Source of the DNA: Klebsiella spallanzanii
GTDB taxonomy: Bacteria > Pseudomonadota > Gammaproteobacteria > Enterobacterales > Enterobacteriaceae
Reading direction: 5' to 3'
Assembly: GCF_902158555.1 (NCBI RefSeq)
Contig: NZ_CABGGS010000023.1
Coordinates: 538,325-602,324 of the forward strand
DNA length: 64,000 nucleotides
Position 1 is the first letter of the stretch; each line of letters starts with the position of its first letter. A program made the translations under genes and the position numbers. Below, piece by piece: positions 43,266-54,373 of this stretch. The notes below the pieces were generated by a model that had not been told where the DNA came from, searched no databases, and worked only from the letters and a program-made list of their open reading frames with translations.

Positions 43266-43729
43266 TTATTGTGCTGGATTTTACGGGCATATGAAAAAGT
43301 GAACGGTTGCGGCAAGGTATTGGTAAGCACGATGCAGCCGTACCTGTTCACCTGACCGAACGATAAGATTCGTTTTTAATGATTTTTTATTTAAATTCAA
43401 AGGATTGATGCCTGTTTTGTTATATTGTATCGATTAAAACTGCCATCAACGTTCAGAGACTTCTGGTCGTCAGAAAAGACCCATCATGATGAGATGGTCG
43501 GAGTAGCTAAATTTCAGCTTTGCTAATAATTACTTACCAGGAATTTTCTTAAGTAAATAAGCATTGTGCAGGTTACGATACAAAAATAAAACTTGACTGA
43601 GATCATGTTTGCGCATTAAACAACGGTACTGCATGCATAAAAATGTGAAGTTGCTGGATGTGTATGCCCACATAGATGTCGCGGAAAAGACGTTACGGAC
43701 TGGAGAGATCGTCAAAGGATGAAAGGTAA
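43266..43729. other. galF to cpsACP intergenic region
   Basis: About 460 bp, AT-rich. It probably carries the cpsACP promoter. An imperfect GTGAAC...GTTCAC stem near 43300-43350 may end galF transcription. No gene seen. Confidence 0.4.
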
Positions 43730-44359
43730 ATGAACTGGCAGGTAGTCACTTTTTTTGGCGATAGTACCGTGCTGTTACCCAGTGCGGCCGTGTTGTTTAT
43801 CGTTCTTTTTCTGCGAAAAGATTCAAAGCAGGTGGCCTGGCACTGGGCGCTGCTGTTTGGTATCACCGGCGCGATTGTTTGCGCATCAAAACTGGCATTT
43901 ATGGGTTGGGGTATAGGCATTCGCGAGCTGGACTTTACCGGTTTTAGCGGGCACACCGCATTATCTACCGCCTTCTGGCCAATCTTCTTATGGCTGCTGT
44001 GCGTGCGTGCTACACCAGCGTTTCGTTTTTCTTCGGTCGTTCTGGGTTATGCATTAGCCGGATTTGTGGGCTATTCACGATTGATGATTCATGCCCATTC
44101 AACCTCAGAGGTTATCGCAGGTTTTATGCTGGGGGCTGCGGGAAGCGCATTGTTCCTGCTTATACAGTTGCGCACAAGTGGTACTCATACGGCCCAGTTG
44201 TCCTGGGGAGGGTTAGCAAGCGTGGTTATCATCCCGGCACTGTTGCTGAATACCGGGGCCAGGGCACCCACTCAGTCTTTATTGGGTGAGATTGCGGTGA
44301 AGCTTGGATCACTGGAAAAACCTTTTACCCGAGCCGACCTTCATAAGCGATTTTATTGA
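43730..44359 (+). CDS. PAP2-family membrane phosphatase of the capsule locus (CpsACP)
   Basis: 209-residue membrane protein of the PAP2 acid phosphatase type. It has several hydrophobic helices, the C2-like motif FSGHTALSTAFWP and the C3-like SRLMIHAHSTSEVIAG. The short Klebsiella member is known as cpsACP or orf2 and always lies between galF and wzi. The likely role is dephosphorylating a lipid carrier such as undecaprenyl pyrophosphate. GGATGAAAGG precedes the ATG. Confidence 0.9.
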   Translation: MNWQVVTFFGDSTVLLPSAAVLFIVLFLRKDSKQVAWHWALLFGITGAIVCASKLAFMGWGIGIRELDFTGFSGHTALSTAFWPIFLWLLCVRATPAFRFSSVVLGYALAGFVGYSRLMIHAHSTSEVIAGFMLGAAGSALFLLIQLRTSGTHTAQLSWGGLASVVIIPALLLNTGARAPTQSLLGEIAVKLGSLEKPFTRADLHKRFY

Positions 44360-45364
44360 GACTGTAGTAGTAGAACGGTGTTACCTGAGACTGGAGATAT
44401 ATCCTGTCTATTAGCGTCTGTAAGAGGCAGGCTCTGGCAGGTGTGCAGATAAAGGTGAATTCACATTCATGAAATAAATTTATGATAGTGCAATCTGCGC
44501 AATATTTGACAAAATGATAATCTGCCAGGATGTTTCCTAAATAATCTTTTTGGCTAAATATTGAATTTATTAATGATAACAACACGCTGGCATAGTTCTT
44601 TTTACTATTAAATTTTGTAGTTGACTGGACATAATTATCCAGAAGGTGACTTAGTATAGTTTTTGTGGTGAAAAATCAATAAAATCATACTGTTGATGTT
44701 TTTTGCTTGTTATGAGCGGAGCACGCTTATACGTATTTGCCGATAAACAATAATGTTATCGGGTAAGTCTGTGCAGGACGTAGTCTGAACAACGAATAAT
44801 TCGAAATTAGACTCCCAATCGAGACCATAATCTCGTAAACTTATGCCCGCGAAATTGATTGCTTTGATGGATTAATCACCGATTCTCTGAAACCGGCGGT
44901 TAAAATACAAATGGAAGAAGTACAGTGCATTGGTAGCTGTTAAGCCAAGGGCGGTAGCGTACGTGCTGCCTGTCGTTTTCTGTAAATCACATCTCATTCC
45001 ATGCGACCGAAATTCCTAAAGTGTCCTTCGTACAGGTGATTATCTTCACAGCCTGTATATACTAGCGTGTTCGTCACCCAATCAGCGTGTAGCCTGCATG
45101 ACGTTACAGAGAGAAAACTGCTGGTGTAATGCGCTATGGAATGGCCTTCGATAACAATTTCGCATACATTGTGTACTGCAGGTAGAGTGTAAATTGGAAG
45201 CAAGCTTTGACATGGGATTCAGGTCACATGCGTTGTTTGTTACAAACAGAACTAAATCTGTAGGTCGAGCATACCAAAGGTTGGCGTCAGAGGGCGCTGA
45301 ATCTCTCAGTGTTCCCCTTGTTGCGCCAGCATGCGGAAACGGGGTTTAAAATGGATCTTGTACA
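44360..45364. promoter_or_regulatory. Capsule operon leader region
   Basis: About 1 kb without a gene, holding the main capsule promoter and a long untranslated leader before wzi. The JUMPstart element is at 44923-44961. A precise -10/-35 pair could not be assigned by eye. Confidence 0.6.
44923..44961 (+). promoter_or_regulatory. JUMPstart sequence with ops element
   Basis: Closely follows the 39-bp JUMPstart consensus, including GGTAGCTGTTAAGCCA and the ops core GGCGGTAGCGT at 44950-44960; the base after it is A where G is usual. ops in RNA polymerase-exposed DNA recruits RfaH, which prevents early termination in long polysaccharide operons. It lies 404 bp before wzi. Confidence 0.92.
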
Positions 45365-46798
45365 ATGATAAAAATTGCGCGAATTGCACTTGCATTAGGG
45401 CTGCTTACTTCTGCCAGCTCACTTGCCTATGCCTCCGGGTTAGTAATGAATGACAACGAGCTACGCAGCGACCTTGCGTGGCTTTCCGATCGTGGTGTTA
45501 TTCACCTCAGCCTGTCAACCTGGCCACTGAGCCAGGAAGAGATCAACCGGGCGCTTAAGAAAGCAAAACCCTCTTACTCTTCCGAACAGGTTGTTCTGGC
45601 GCGAATCAACCAGCGTCTTGATTCTTTAAAAGCTGATTTTCGTGTGAGCGGCTATACCTCAACGGATAAGCCCGGAACACCACAAGGGTTTGGTCAGAAT
45701 CAGCCTGCAGATAGTTCCTTATCGTTAGCCTTTAATAATAGCGGTGAGTGGTGGGATGTTCATCTGCAGGGTAACGTTGAGGGCGACGAACGCATTAGCA
45801 ATGGTTCACGGTTTAATGCTAACGGTGCCTATGGTGCGGTTAAGTTCTGGAACCAGTGGCTCTCTTTCGGCCAGATGCCGCAGTGGTGGGGGCCGGGTTA
45901 TGAAGGTAGCCTGATCCGCGGTGACGCCGCTCGTCCAATGACCGGCTTTTTGATGCAGCGCGCCGAGCAGGTCGCACCGGAAACCTGGTGGCTGCGCTGG
46001 ATTGGCCCATGGCAGTATCAGATTTCTGCCAGCCAGATGAATCAATATACTGCCGTTCCGCATACCAAGATTATCGGTGGTCGACTGACATTTTCTCCCT
46101 TCCAGTCACTTGAGCTTGGTGCTTCGCGCATTATGCAGTGGGGAGGGGAGGGGAGACCTCAATCGTTCAGTAGCTTCTGGGATGGCTTGACTGGACAGGA
46201 TAACACCGGTACAGCCAATGAGCCGGGTAACCAGCTAGCCGGTTTTGACTTTAAATTTAAGTTAGAGCCGACGCTAGGTTGGCCTGTTAGCTTCTATGGA
46301 CAAATGATTGGTGAAGATGAGGCTGGATACCTTCCATCTGCGAATATGTTCCTTGGGGGAGTTGAGGGGCATCATGGTTGGGGTAAAAATGCCATTAACT
46401 GGTATCTTGAGGCTCATGATACTCGCTCAAATATGAGCCGCACTGATTATATTTATACCCACCATATTTATAAAGGGGGTTACTATCAGCAAGGGTATCC
46501 GCTAGGTGATGCAATGGGTGGGGATGGTCAACTCTTTGCTGGCAAAGTTGAACTGGTGACAGAGAATAATCAGCGCTGGAGTGCTCGTTTGGCATACGCG
46601 AAGGTTAATCCTGAAAATCAGTCAATAAATAAAGCGTTCCCTCACTCAGATACTTTGAAAGGTGTGCAGTTGGGGTGGAGTGGTGATGTATATAAATCGG
46701 TACGGCTAAACACTTCACTCTGGTATACCGACGCTGATAATAGCGATAGTGATGATGTTGGTGCCAGCGCTGGGATTGAGATTCCATTCAATTTATAG
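45365..46798 (+). CDS. wzi: Capsule surface-attachment outer membrane protein Wzi
   Basis: 477 residues, the size of Klebsiella Wzi. The signal peptide is IARIALALGLLTSASSLAYA-S. The mature protein starts with the helical bundle, LRSDLAWLSDRGVIHLSLSTWPLS, then an 18-strand-type barrel with WDVHLQGNVEGDE, GQMPQWWGPGYEGSLIRGD and a terminal aromatic strand ending FNL. It binds capsule to the outer surface. The wzi sequence is widely used to type capsules. First gene of the JUMPstart-led operon. Confidence 0.97.
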   Translation: MIKIARIALALGLLTSASSLAYASGLVMNDNELRSDLAWLSDRGVIHLSLSTWPLSQEEINRALKKAKPSYSSEQVVLARINQRLDSLKADFRVSGYTSTDKPGTPQGFGQNQPADSSLSLAFNNSGEWWDVHLQGNVEGDERISNGSRFNANGAYGAVKFWNQWLSFGQMPQWWGPGYEGSLIRGDAARPMTGFLMQRAEQVAPETWWLRWIGPWQYQISASQMNQYTAVPHTKIIGGRLTFSPFQSLELGASRIMQWGGEGRPQSFSSFWDGLTGQDNTGTANEPGNQLAGFDFKFKLEPTLGWPVSFYGQMIGEDEAGYLPSANMFLGGVEGHHGWGKNAINWYLEAHDTRSNMSRTDYIYTHHIYKGGYYQQGYPLGDAMGGDGQLFAGKVELVTENNQRWSARLAYAKVNPENQSINKAFPHSDTLKGVQLGWSGDVYKSVRLNTSLWYTDADNSDSDDVGASAGIEIPFNL

Positions 46799-46807
46799 CC
46801 TGAACGT

Positions 46808-46844
46808 GGCATCTGTTTAACTTAGATGACGTTAACCAGATGCC
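46808..46844 (+). repeat. Stem-loop between wzi and wza
   Basis: GGCATCTG (46808-46815) pairs with CAGATGCC (46837-46844). No strong T tract follows, so read-through is expected. Confidence 0.5.
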
Positions 46845-46899
46845 TTGAACTTTATGACTATGGTCGTTCAGGACTTTGACACTTTTGGTTTATTGATGA

Positions 46900-48045
<1,146 letters not shown>

Positions 48046-48047
48046 AT

Positions 48048-48482
48048 ATGTTTGATTCAATATTAGTTATATGTACTGGGAATATTTGCAGATCTCCGAT
48101 TGCTGAACGTATTTTAAGGAAAAAAATGCCGGGCAAAAAAATCGATTCAGCAGGAGTTGGTGCATTAAAAAATTATCCAGCGGATAGCTCGGCAGAGAAA
48201 GTAGCGGAAAAGCATGGAATATCTCTTGAAGGGCATCGAGGAACTCAATTTTCATCAAAGATTAGTAAGGACTATGATCTATTGCTAGTTATGGAACAAG
48301 AGCATATTGAACAAATTAGTAAAATTGCGCCAGAAGCTCGTGGTAAAACTATGCTATTAGGTCATTGGTTAGATCGAAAAGAAATACCAGATCCTTATAA
48401 AAAAAGCGATGAGGCTTTCGAATTAGTATATCAATTAATTGAACAGAGTTGTCAGTGTTGGGCTGATAAATTGGTTAGGTAA
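48048..48482 (+). CDS. wzb: Low-molecular-weight protein tyrosine phosphatase Wzb
   Basis: 144 residues. The catalytic loop CTGNICRSPIAE has the CX5R motif, and the general-acid aspartate is in IPDPYKKS. It dephosphorylates Wzc to keep capsule synthesis cycling. The ATG at 48048 lies 2 bp past the wza stop. The next gene, wzc, follows by 17 bp. Confidence 0.97.
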   Translation: MFDSILVICTGNICRSPIAERILRKKMPGKKIDSAGVGALKNYPADSSAEKVAEKHGISLEGHRGTQFSSKISKDYDLLLVMEQEHIEQISKIAPEARGKTMLLGHWLDRKEIPDPYKKSDEAFELVYQLIEQSCQCWADKLVR

Positions 48483-48499
48483 CTTCAGGAATCTACTGT

Positions 48500-50653
48500 A
48501 TGACATCAGTAATAAACAATAAGTCTAGCTCAACAGATACTAGTGAGATCGATTTTGGTCGATTGATTGGGGAACTAATTGATCACCGTAAATTAATAAT
48601 CGCATTAACAATGGGGTTTACAGTAATTGCAGTTCTATACGCACTGTTAGCAACTCCAATTTATCAAGCAAATGCGTTAATTCAAGTTGAGCAAAAGCAA
48701 GGTAACGCTATATTAAGCAGTTTGAGCCAAATACTACCAGATGGGCAACCGCAATCGGCTCCAGAAATATCGCTTTTGCAATCCAGAATGATTTTAGGCA
48801 AGACTGTGGATGATCTTTCACTTCAGGCAAGGATAACGCCTAAATATTTCCCTATAATCGGCAAAGGATTAGCACGAATATTGGGAGAGAAAACTGGAGA
48901 AATAAAAATATCATATATTGACATTCCAAATCCGAAGGGTATGGATTCTATAATTGCAACGCTTACAGTAAAAGATAATAAAAACTATGTAATTGAATCT
49001 GATGGAGTCATTCTTGAGGGGAAGGTTGGAGTACCTCTTGAGGAGAAAGGTGTATCATTGCTAATAAAAGATATTACTGCAGAGCCTGGAAGTCACTTTA
49101 AAATTGAGTATGTTAGTAAATTAAAAGCGATAACTCTTTTGCAGGAATCCCTTAGCGTTTCAGACCAAGGCAAAGATACAGGGATGCTAAGTTTAACTTT
49201 TTTAGATGAGAATCCTGTATTAGCTGCGCGTATAATTGATGAAATTAGTCGAAACTATCTAGCTCAAAATATTGAAAGACAGGCAGCACAAGATGCAAAA
49301 AGCTTAGAGTTTTTAAATGAACGTTTACCAATTGTAAGAAATGATTTAGATCATGCGGAAGATAAACTTAATGCTTATCGAAAGCAAAAGGACTCTGTTG
49401 ATCTTTCTATGGAAGCAAAGTCAGTTCTTGATCAAATAGTCAACGTTGATAATCAGCTGAATGAATTAACTTTTAGAGAAGCAGAGATTTCTCAATTATA
49501 TACTAAGGAACACCCTACATATAAATCATTAATGGAAAAGCGGCAAACCTTACAGGAGGAAAAAAATAAACTTGGTAAGCGTGTTAGTAGCATGCCAGCT
49601 ACACAGCAGGAAGTGTTGCGTTTAAGCCGAGATGTTGAATCCGGAAGGGCTGTTTACTTGCAACTATTGAATCGCCAACAAGAGTTGAATATAGCTAAAT
49701 CTAGCGCTATAGGAAATGTCAGAATTATTGACTCCGCTGTTACTATACCTGACCCCATAAAACCGAAGAAAGCAATAATAATAGCTGTTGGTTTTATTTT
49801 CGGTTTGATTATCTCTATTGGAGGAGTGATTTTAAAAGTTTTCCTTCGTAGAGGAATTGAATCTCCCGAAGAGTTAGAAGAAATGGGAATAAATGTTTAT
49901 GCAAGTGTTCCCGTTTCTGAATGGTTAATTAAAAGAACTGATAAAAAGAGAAAAAACGAGTCTGACAAACTGCTAACTATTGAAAATCCAGCCGATATAG
50001 CAGTAGAAGCGATTCGTGGTTTGAGAACAAGTTTACATTTTGCCATGATGGAGGCAAAAAACAATCTATTAATGATTTCGGGAGCTAGCCCAAATGCTGG
50101 AAAAACTTTTATCAGTGCTAATTTGGCAGCTATTATTGCCTCAAGCGGTAAACGAGTCCTTTTCATAGATGCAGATTTGCGTAAAGGTTACGTGCATAAA
50201 ATGCTTGGTGGCCGAAATGAAAAAGGACTATCGGAAATTCTTTCTGGGCAAATTCTCATAGAGAATGCGCTAGAGAGAGCAAGGGATGCCAATTTTGACT
50301 ATGTAGGGCGCGGTCAGGTTCCACCTAATCCTGCAGAGTTATTAATGCATCCAAGATTCGAGTCAATATTAACATGGGCTTCAAATAATTATGATATAGT
50401 AATCATTGATACTCCACCTATTTTAGCAGTAACTGACGCTGCAATTATAGGCCGTTATGCGGGTACAACGTTGCTAGTTGCTCGATTTGAAGCTAATACC
50501 GCAAAAGAAATATTCATAAGTGCAAAAAGGTTTGAACAGAGTGGAGTGGTTGTTAAAGGCTGCATTCTAAACGGTGTTATCAAGAAGGTAAGTGGTTATT
50601 ATAGTTATGGATATAATCACTATGGATATTCATATGATGAGAAAAATAATTAG
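48500..50653 (+). CDS. wzc: Capsule tyrosine autokinase Wzc
   Basis: 717-residue polysaccharide co-polymerase and BY-kinase. Two membrane helices flank a large periplasmic domain: LIIALTMGFTVIAVLYALLA near residue 37 and AIIIAVGFIFGLIISIGGVIL near 430. The kinase has Walker A GASPNAGKT, Walker A' VLFIDADLRKG and Walker B IVIIDTPP. The C-terminal tyrosine cluster YYSYGYNHYGYSYDE is the autophosphorylation tail. It controls chain length and couples synthesis to export through Wza. Confidence 0.97.
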   Translation: MTSVINNKSSSTDTSEIDFGRLIGELIDHRKLIIALTMGFTVIAVLYALLATPIYQANALIQVEQKQGNAILSSLSQILPDGQPQSAPEISLLQSRMILGKTVDDLSLQARITPKYFPIIGKGLARILGEKTGEIKISYIDIPNPKGMDSIIATLTVKDNKNYVIESDGVILEGKVGVPLEEKGVSLLIKDITAEPGSHFKIEYVSKLKAITLLQESLSVSDQGKDTGMLSLTFLDENPVLAARIIDEISRNYLAQNIERQAAQDAKSLEFLNERLPIVRNDLDHAEDKLNAYRKQKDSVDLSMEAKSVLDQIVNVDNQLNELTFREAEISQLYTKEHPTYKSLMEKRQTLQEEKNKLGKRVSSMPATQQEVLRLSRDVESGRAVYLQLLNRQQELNIAKSSAIGNVRIIDSAVTIPDPIKPKKAIIIAVGFIFGLIISIGGVILKVFLRRGIESPEELEEMGINVYASVPVSEWLIKRTDKKRKNESDKLLTIENPADIAVEAIRGLRTSLHFAMMEAKNNLLMISGASPNAGKTFISANLAAIIASSGKRVLFIDADLRKGYVHKMLGGRNEKGLSEILSGQILIENALERARDANFDYVGRGQVPPNPAELLMHPRFESILTWASNNYDIVIIDTPPILAVTDAAIIGRYAGTTLLVARFEANTAKEIFISAKRFEQSGVVVKGCILNGVIKKVSGYYSYGYNHYGYSYDEKNN

Positions 50654-50667
50654 AAAATAAAAAATGG

Positions 50668-50693
50668 CTAAGCGAGTTTGAGAACTTGCTTAG
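50668..50693 (+). terminator. Stem-loop after wzc, likely attenuator
   Basis: CTAAGCGAGTT (50668-50678) pairs with AACTTGCTTAG (50683-50693), one G-T wobble, loop TGAG, in the 153-bp gap before wcaJ. It follows an A run and precedes AATATAATTTTA, not a strict T tract. In the related E. coli K30 group 1 locus a hairpin at this place partly separates export from synthesis genes. Confidence 0.6.
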
Positions 50694-50806
50694 TCAATAT
50701 AATTTTACTTCGCCTATTACGATGCAGTCTCATCTAAATGATACAGGCGACGAGAATATATTATCTTGAAATTATATAATAACAAAATGTAATAGGTGGT
50801 TTAGTC

Positions 50807-52201
50807 ATGACCAATTTAAAGTCACATTTTCGAACGAAAACAAATGCGTCTATAATTTCAATATTCCAAAGATTTTCTGATATATTTATAATGGTGTTTA
50901 CACTCTATTATCTTTGTTTTTTTAATGATGTTTTTTTTAATTATATTTATATATTTGTGTTTTTAGTTGTACTTGTGATATTTCAAATGATTGGAGGTAT
51001 TACTGATTTCTACCGCTCATGGCGGGGTGTAAAATTATCTTCAGAAATAACATTGGTTATTAAAAATTGGACTCTTAGTATTTTACTGTCTATGGGAGTT
51101 ATTTTTTTTACTCCTCAAATAACTATTTCATTTAATATAATATTCTGGTGGTTTATATTTTGTTGTGTAGGGATATTGTCGTTTCGCGTTTTAATTAGAT
51201 ATTCTGCTCGATGGCTGAGAATGCTTGGATATAATACCCGAAAAGTCGCTATTGCTGGTTCCATGCCTGTAGGTATAAATCTTGCTAAAAGTTTTATTGA
51301 GGAGCCATGGCTTGGCTTTATTGTACAAGGGTATTATGGAGAAAAGAAAAAAGTTGAGGAAAATATTCCATATGCTGGTGATTTAGATGCTCTTGTTTGC
51401 GATGCAAAGCAAGGTAAAATAGATAGAATTTATATAGCAATGAGCATGGATGATAATGATAAAATAAAAAAATTAGTAAGAGAATTAACGGATACTACTT
51501 GCTCTGTCATGCTCATACCGGACCTATTTACGTTCAACATATTACACTCAAGGACAGAGGAAGTTAATGGTGTACCAGTTGTTCCTCTTTTTGATACCCC
51601 TTTAAATGGCATAAATATGGTGCTAAAGAGACTTGAAGATATTTTTGTTTCAAGTATGATTTTGTTGTTGATCTCTCCATTGTTATTACTCATCGCATTT
51701 GCTATAAAAGTTACATCTAACGGGCCTATAATATTTAAGCAAACACGCTATGGTATTGATGGAAAACCTATAAAAGTATGGAAGTTTAGATCCATGACTG
51801 TGATGGAAAATGATGCAATTGTTATTCAGGCTAAGAAGAATGATTCAAGAATTACCCCGTTGGGTGGCTTCTTAAGAAAAACTTCTCTTGATGAGTTACC
51901 ACAATTTATTAATGTGCTTCTTGGTAATATGTCGATTGTTGGTCCTCGTCCTCATGCTGTTTCGCATAATGAACAATATAGAAAACTTATTGAAGGATAT
52001 ATGCTAAGGCATAAAGTTAAACCTGGGATAACAGGTTTGGCACAAATAAAAGGATGGCGCGGGGAAACGGACACGCTTGAAAAAATGCAGAAAAGAGTTG
52101 AGTATGATCTAGAATATATAAGAGAATGGAGTATATGGCTTGATATTAAAATCATAGTCCTAACGATATTTAAAGGATTTATAAATAAATCAGCCTATTA
52201 G
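50807..52201 (+). CDS. wcaJ: Undecaprenyl-phosphate glucose phosphotransferase WcaJ
   Basis: 464 residues, the same length as E. coli WcaJ, and similar to it from MTNLK to the end GFINKSAY. Four N-terminal membrane helices precede a flavodoxin-like region (RKVAIAGSMPVGINLAKSF). The C-terminal catalytic domain includes RQTRYG-like FKQTRYGIDGKPIKVWKFRSM, RKTSLDELPQ, SIVGPRPHAV and HKVKPGITGLAQ. It starts the capsule repeat unit by placing glucose-1-phosphate on undecaprenyl phosphate. The relation to WcaJ and not to WbaP argues for glucose, not galactose, as first sugar. Much more AT-rich than the wzi-wzc block. Confidence 0.92.
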   Translation: MTNLKSHFRTKTNASIISIFQRFSDIFIMVFTLYYLCFFNDVFFNYIYIFVFLVVLVIFQMIGGITDFYRSWRGVKLSSEITLVIKNWTLSILLSMGVIFFTPQITISFNIIFWWFIFCCVGILSFRVLIRYSARWLRMLGYNTRKVAIAGSMPVGINLAKSFIEEPWLGFIVQGYYGEKKKVEENIPYAGDLDALVCDAKQGKIDRIYIAMSMDDNDKIKKLVRELTDTTCSVMLIPDLFTFNILHSRTEEVNGVPVVPLFDTPLNGINMVLKRLEDIFVSSMILLLISPLLLLIAFAIKVTSNGPIIFKQTRYGIDGKPIKVWKFRSMTVMENDAIVIQAKKNDSRITPLGGFLRKTSLDELPQFINVLLGNMSIVGPRPHAVSHNEQYRKLIEGYMLRHKVKPGITGLAQIKGWRGETDTLEKMQKRVEYDLEYIREWSIWLDIKIIVLTIFKGFINKSAY

Positions 52202-52263
52202 TATAAAGGACTCTTACAAATTATTCATGACAAGAATTATTATAGCTAGGATTTATATATAAT

Positions 52264-53397
52264 ATGCTGCAAAATATAGATAAAAATGGTTGTGAGAGGT
52301 TTACATATTATTCATTATTAATACTTGGTTTATTAGGTGCTATACATGTTGCACCTATTTTACCTTTATCCGAGACAGCTATATTAGAAATAATATTTTT
52401 ATTTGCATCGCTAATGGCGCTTGTATCTCGGGGGATAAATAAAACTGCGTTAATAATAAGTTTTCTATGCTTATTATATCTTATATATTCTTGGTGTTAC
52501 GCTTCATTGTTTACAAATACTAATATATTCGATTTGGTACTGGCTTATAAGTCATATTACTATATGTTGCTCATTGGCTTTTTCTATAAAAAGAATATTT
52601 TTTCAGAAAGCACAATAGAATCATTATTTAAGCTATTACTTATACTTTTCTTGTTTAAATATACAACAGATCGTTTCCTACTAGATATAGATAGACCTCA
52701 ACTTCTTGTTGAAAATAATTATGAACTTATTCTGTTAATATTGCTCTATTATTATGTTAATTTAAAAGATAAGAAAATTGTTGTTATCAACACCGTTCTT
52801 ATTGCTTATTTATGTTTTATTTCTGGTTCAAGATCATCATTAATTGCAATGGTTATTACTTTTTTCTTTTCAATTGAGAAAAAAGTGACATTTAAGACCA
52901 TGCTGATCTACATTATTTCACCTGTTATGGTTTTTGCTGTTTTAATTCTTTTTCAGGAAAGGATTTCAGGACTTGACGGTATAGAGCAAATCGATAGAGT
53001 AAAATTTTTCAACGAGTTCCTTTATTCAACCTCAAATTGGCAATGGTGGGAGTTTTTTACCGGGTCGAAGGCTTTAACACCATTGCTTCCTGAATCATGT
53101 GCAGCTTTATCATACTATCAAACGTTGTTTAGTTTTGCTGGAGATGGTCGATGTTATTCAGTAATTCTCCATTCTTTTGTTATACGTGTAATTTATGATC
53201 ATGGATTTATCGGGTTTTCTTTTTTGATATTATGTTTGTTTATGTATTTAAATAAGTGTTCCTTTAAAGAAAGAATGGCAATATTATTAGTATTAATTGC
53301 TACAGGGCTATCAGTATCATCATTGAATAACGTCTATGTATCTCTGGCTCTTATTTTTTTCGTCGGGGCAAAAACTAATAGGAATAAATATGATTAA
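52264..53397 (+). CDS. wzy: Capsule repeat-unit polymerase Wzy
   Basis: 377-residue polytopic membrane protein with about ten hydrophobic helices, many alternating with short charged loops, and a larger extracytoplasmic loop around residues 230-300 (RVKFFNEFLYSTSN, TGSKALTPLLPES). There is an O-antigen ligase/polymerase-like GSRSS segment. Sequence is AT-rich and has no soluble domain. Its topology and place in the capsule-specific core make it the only candidate polymerase. It ends 8 bp into the next gene. Confidence 0.82.
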   Translation: MLQNIDKNGCERFTYYSLLILGLLGAIHVAPILPLSETAILEIIFLFASLMALVSRGINKTALIISFLCLLYLIYSWCYASLFTNTNIFDLVLAYKSYYYMLLIGFFYKKNIFSESTIESLFKLLLILFLFKYTTDRFLLDIDRPQLLVENNYELILLILLYYYVNLKDKKIVVINTVLIAYLCFISGSRSSLIAMVITFFFSIEKKVTFKTMLIYIISPVMVFAVLILFQERISGLDGIEQIDRVKFFNEFLYSTSNWQWWEFFTGSKALTPLLPESCAALSYYQTLFSFAGDGRCYSVILHSFVIRVIYDHGFIGFSFLILCLFMYLNKCSFKERMAILLVLIATGLSVSSLNNVYVSLALIFFVGAKTNRNKYD

Positions 53398-54373
53398 TAC
53401 TGAGCATCCAACGTTTTCTATAGTAATTCCTAATTATAAGCGTATTGATACGCTCGTTAGGGCTATTAAAAGTGTGTTGAAACAAGAATTATCCGACGTA
53501 TTAATTGATAAAATTATAATTGTAGATGACAAAAGTGAAAATGTAAATGAAATTGATGATGCTCTAATTGCTTTTGATGATAAACGAATTGTACATATAA
53601 AAAATGAATTTAAAACAAATGCGGCATACACTAGAAATCAGGGGGCTCGATTTTCTGATTCTGAATGGATCTGTTTTCTTGATTCCGATGATTGTTTTTC
53701 TCCTTCTAAGCTCAAATATATTGCTGATGAAATTAAAAGGGATTTAAATGATCCTTTACGTGTTTATGTTAATAAAGCGGCCGTATTTTTTGATGAAAAA
53801 ATCGAGGATATAGTACCCCATCGCTCAATTCATGAAGATGAACACATTAGTGATTATCTTTTTGTATTTGGTGAATACCTTCAAACATCTACGCTTACAA
53901 TACATAGATCTTTTTTTAATGACTATGGCTTTAATGATAGATATATCCGACATCAAGACTATGATTTATGTCTGACACTGTATGACCTAGGCTATAAATT
54001 TAATATTTTGGACTTTATTGGCACAAACATATATTGGGGGAGTTTAGAGAGGCCAACGAATAAGGGGGAATCTGTTAAGTATTCTTATCAATGGATTGAG
54101 GAAAATAAGAGAAGAATAACATCCCTTGGCTATAATAACTTTGTTTTTAAGTTTGTAGCAATAAAGTCAATTAGATTAGGTATGAAAGCAGAAGCCCTGC
54201 ATTATACAAAATTAGTTGATTTGAAAAAAATCTCTTTTAAGCAAAAAGTATACTTTTTTTTGTTGATGTTAATGCCAGTTTTTGCCTACCCTTATTTATA
54301 TAAAGCATTTAAGAGAAGGAAAGTTAATGCATTTAGAAGAAAAAATGAATCCATTAAGCGTACTGATTTGTAA
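53390..54373 (+). CDS. Family 2 glycosyltransferase
   Basis: 327-residue GT-A fold transferase. The start MINTEHPTFSIVIPNYKR leads to the nucleotide-sugar motifs KIIIVDDKSEN and WICFLDSDDCF (the DxD-like acidic set). The middle reads ETSTLTIHRSFF-type acceptor region (YLQTSTLTIHRS) and HQDYDLCLTL. The C-terminus has a hydrophobic helix and basic tail for membrane contact. It overlaps wzy at its start and the next gene by 47 bp. Sugar donor is not readable. Confidence 0.87.
   Translation: MINTEHPTFSIVIPNYKRIDTLVRAIKSVLKQELSDVLIDKIIIVDDKSENVNEIDDALIAFDDKRIVHIKNEFKTNAAYTRNQGARFSDSEWICFLDSDDCFSPSKLKYIADEIKRDLNDPLRVYVNKAAVFFDEKIEDIVPHRSIHEDEHISDYLFVFGEYLQTSTLTIHRSFFNDYGFNDRYIRHQDYDLCLTLYDLGYKFNILDFIGTNIYWGSLERPTNKGESVKYSYQWIEENKRRITSLGYNNFVFKFVAIKSIRLGMKAEALHYTKLVDLKKISFKQKVYFFLLMLMPVFAYPYLYKAFKRRKVNAFRRKNESIKRTDL

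Noticed and set aside
44994..45203. 69-codon minus-strand frame in the capsule leader
   Set aside because: It runs against the known capsule leader RNA and has no start signal or similarity; chance frame.
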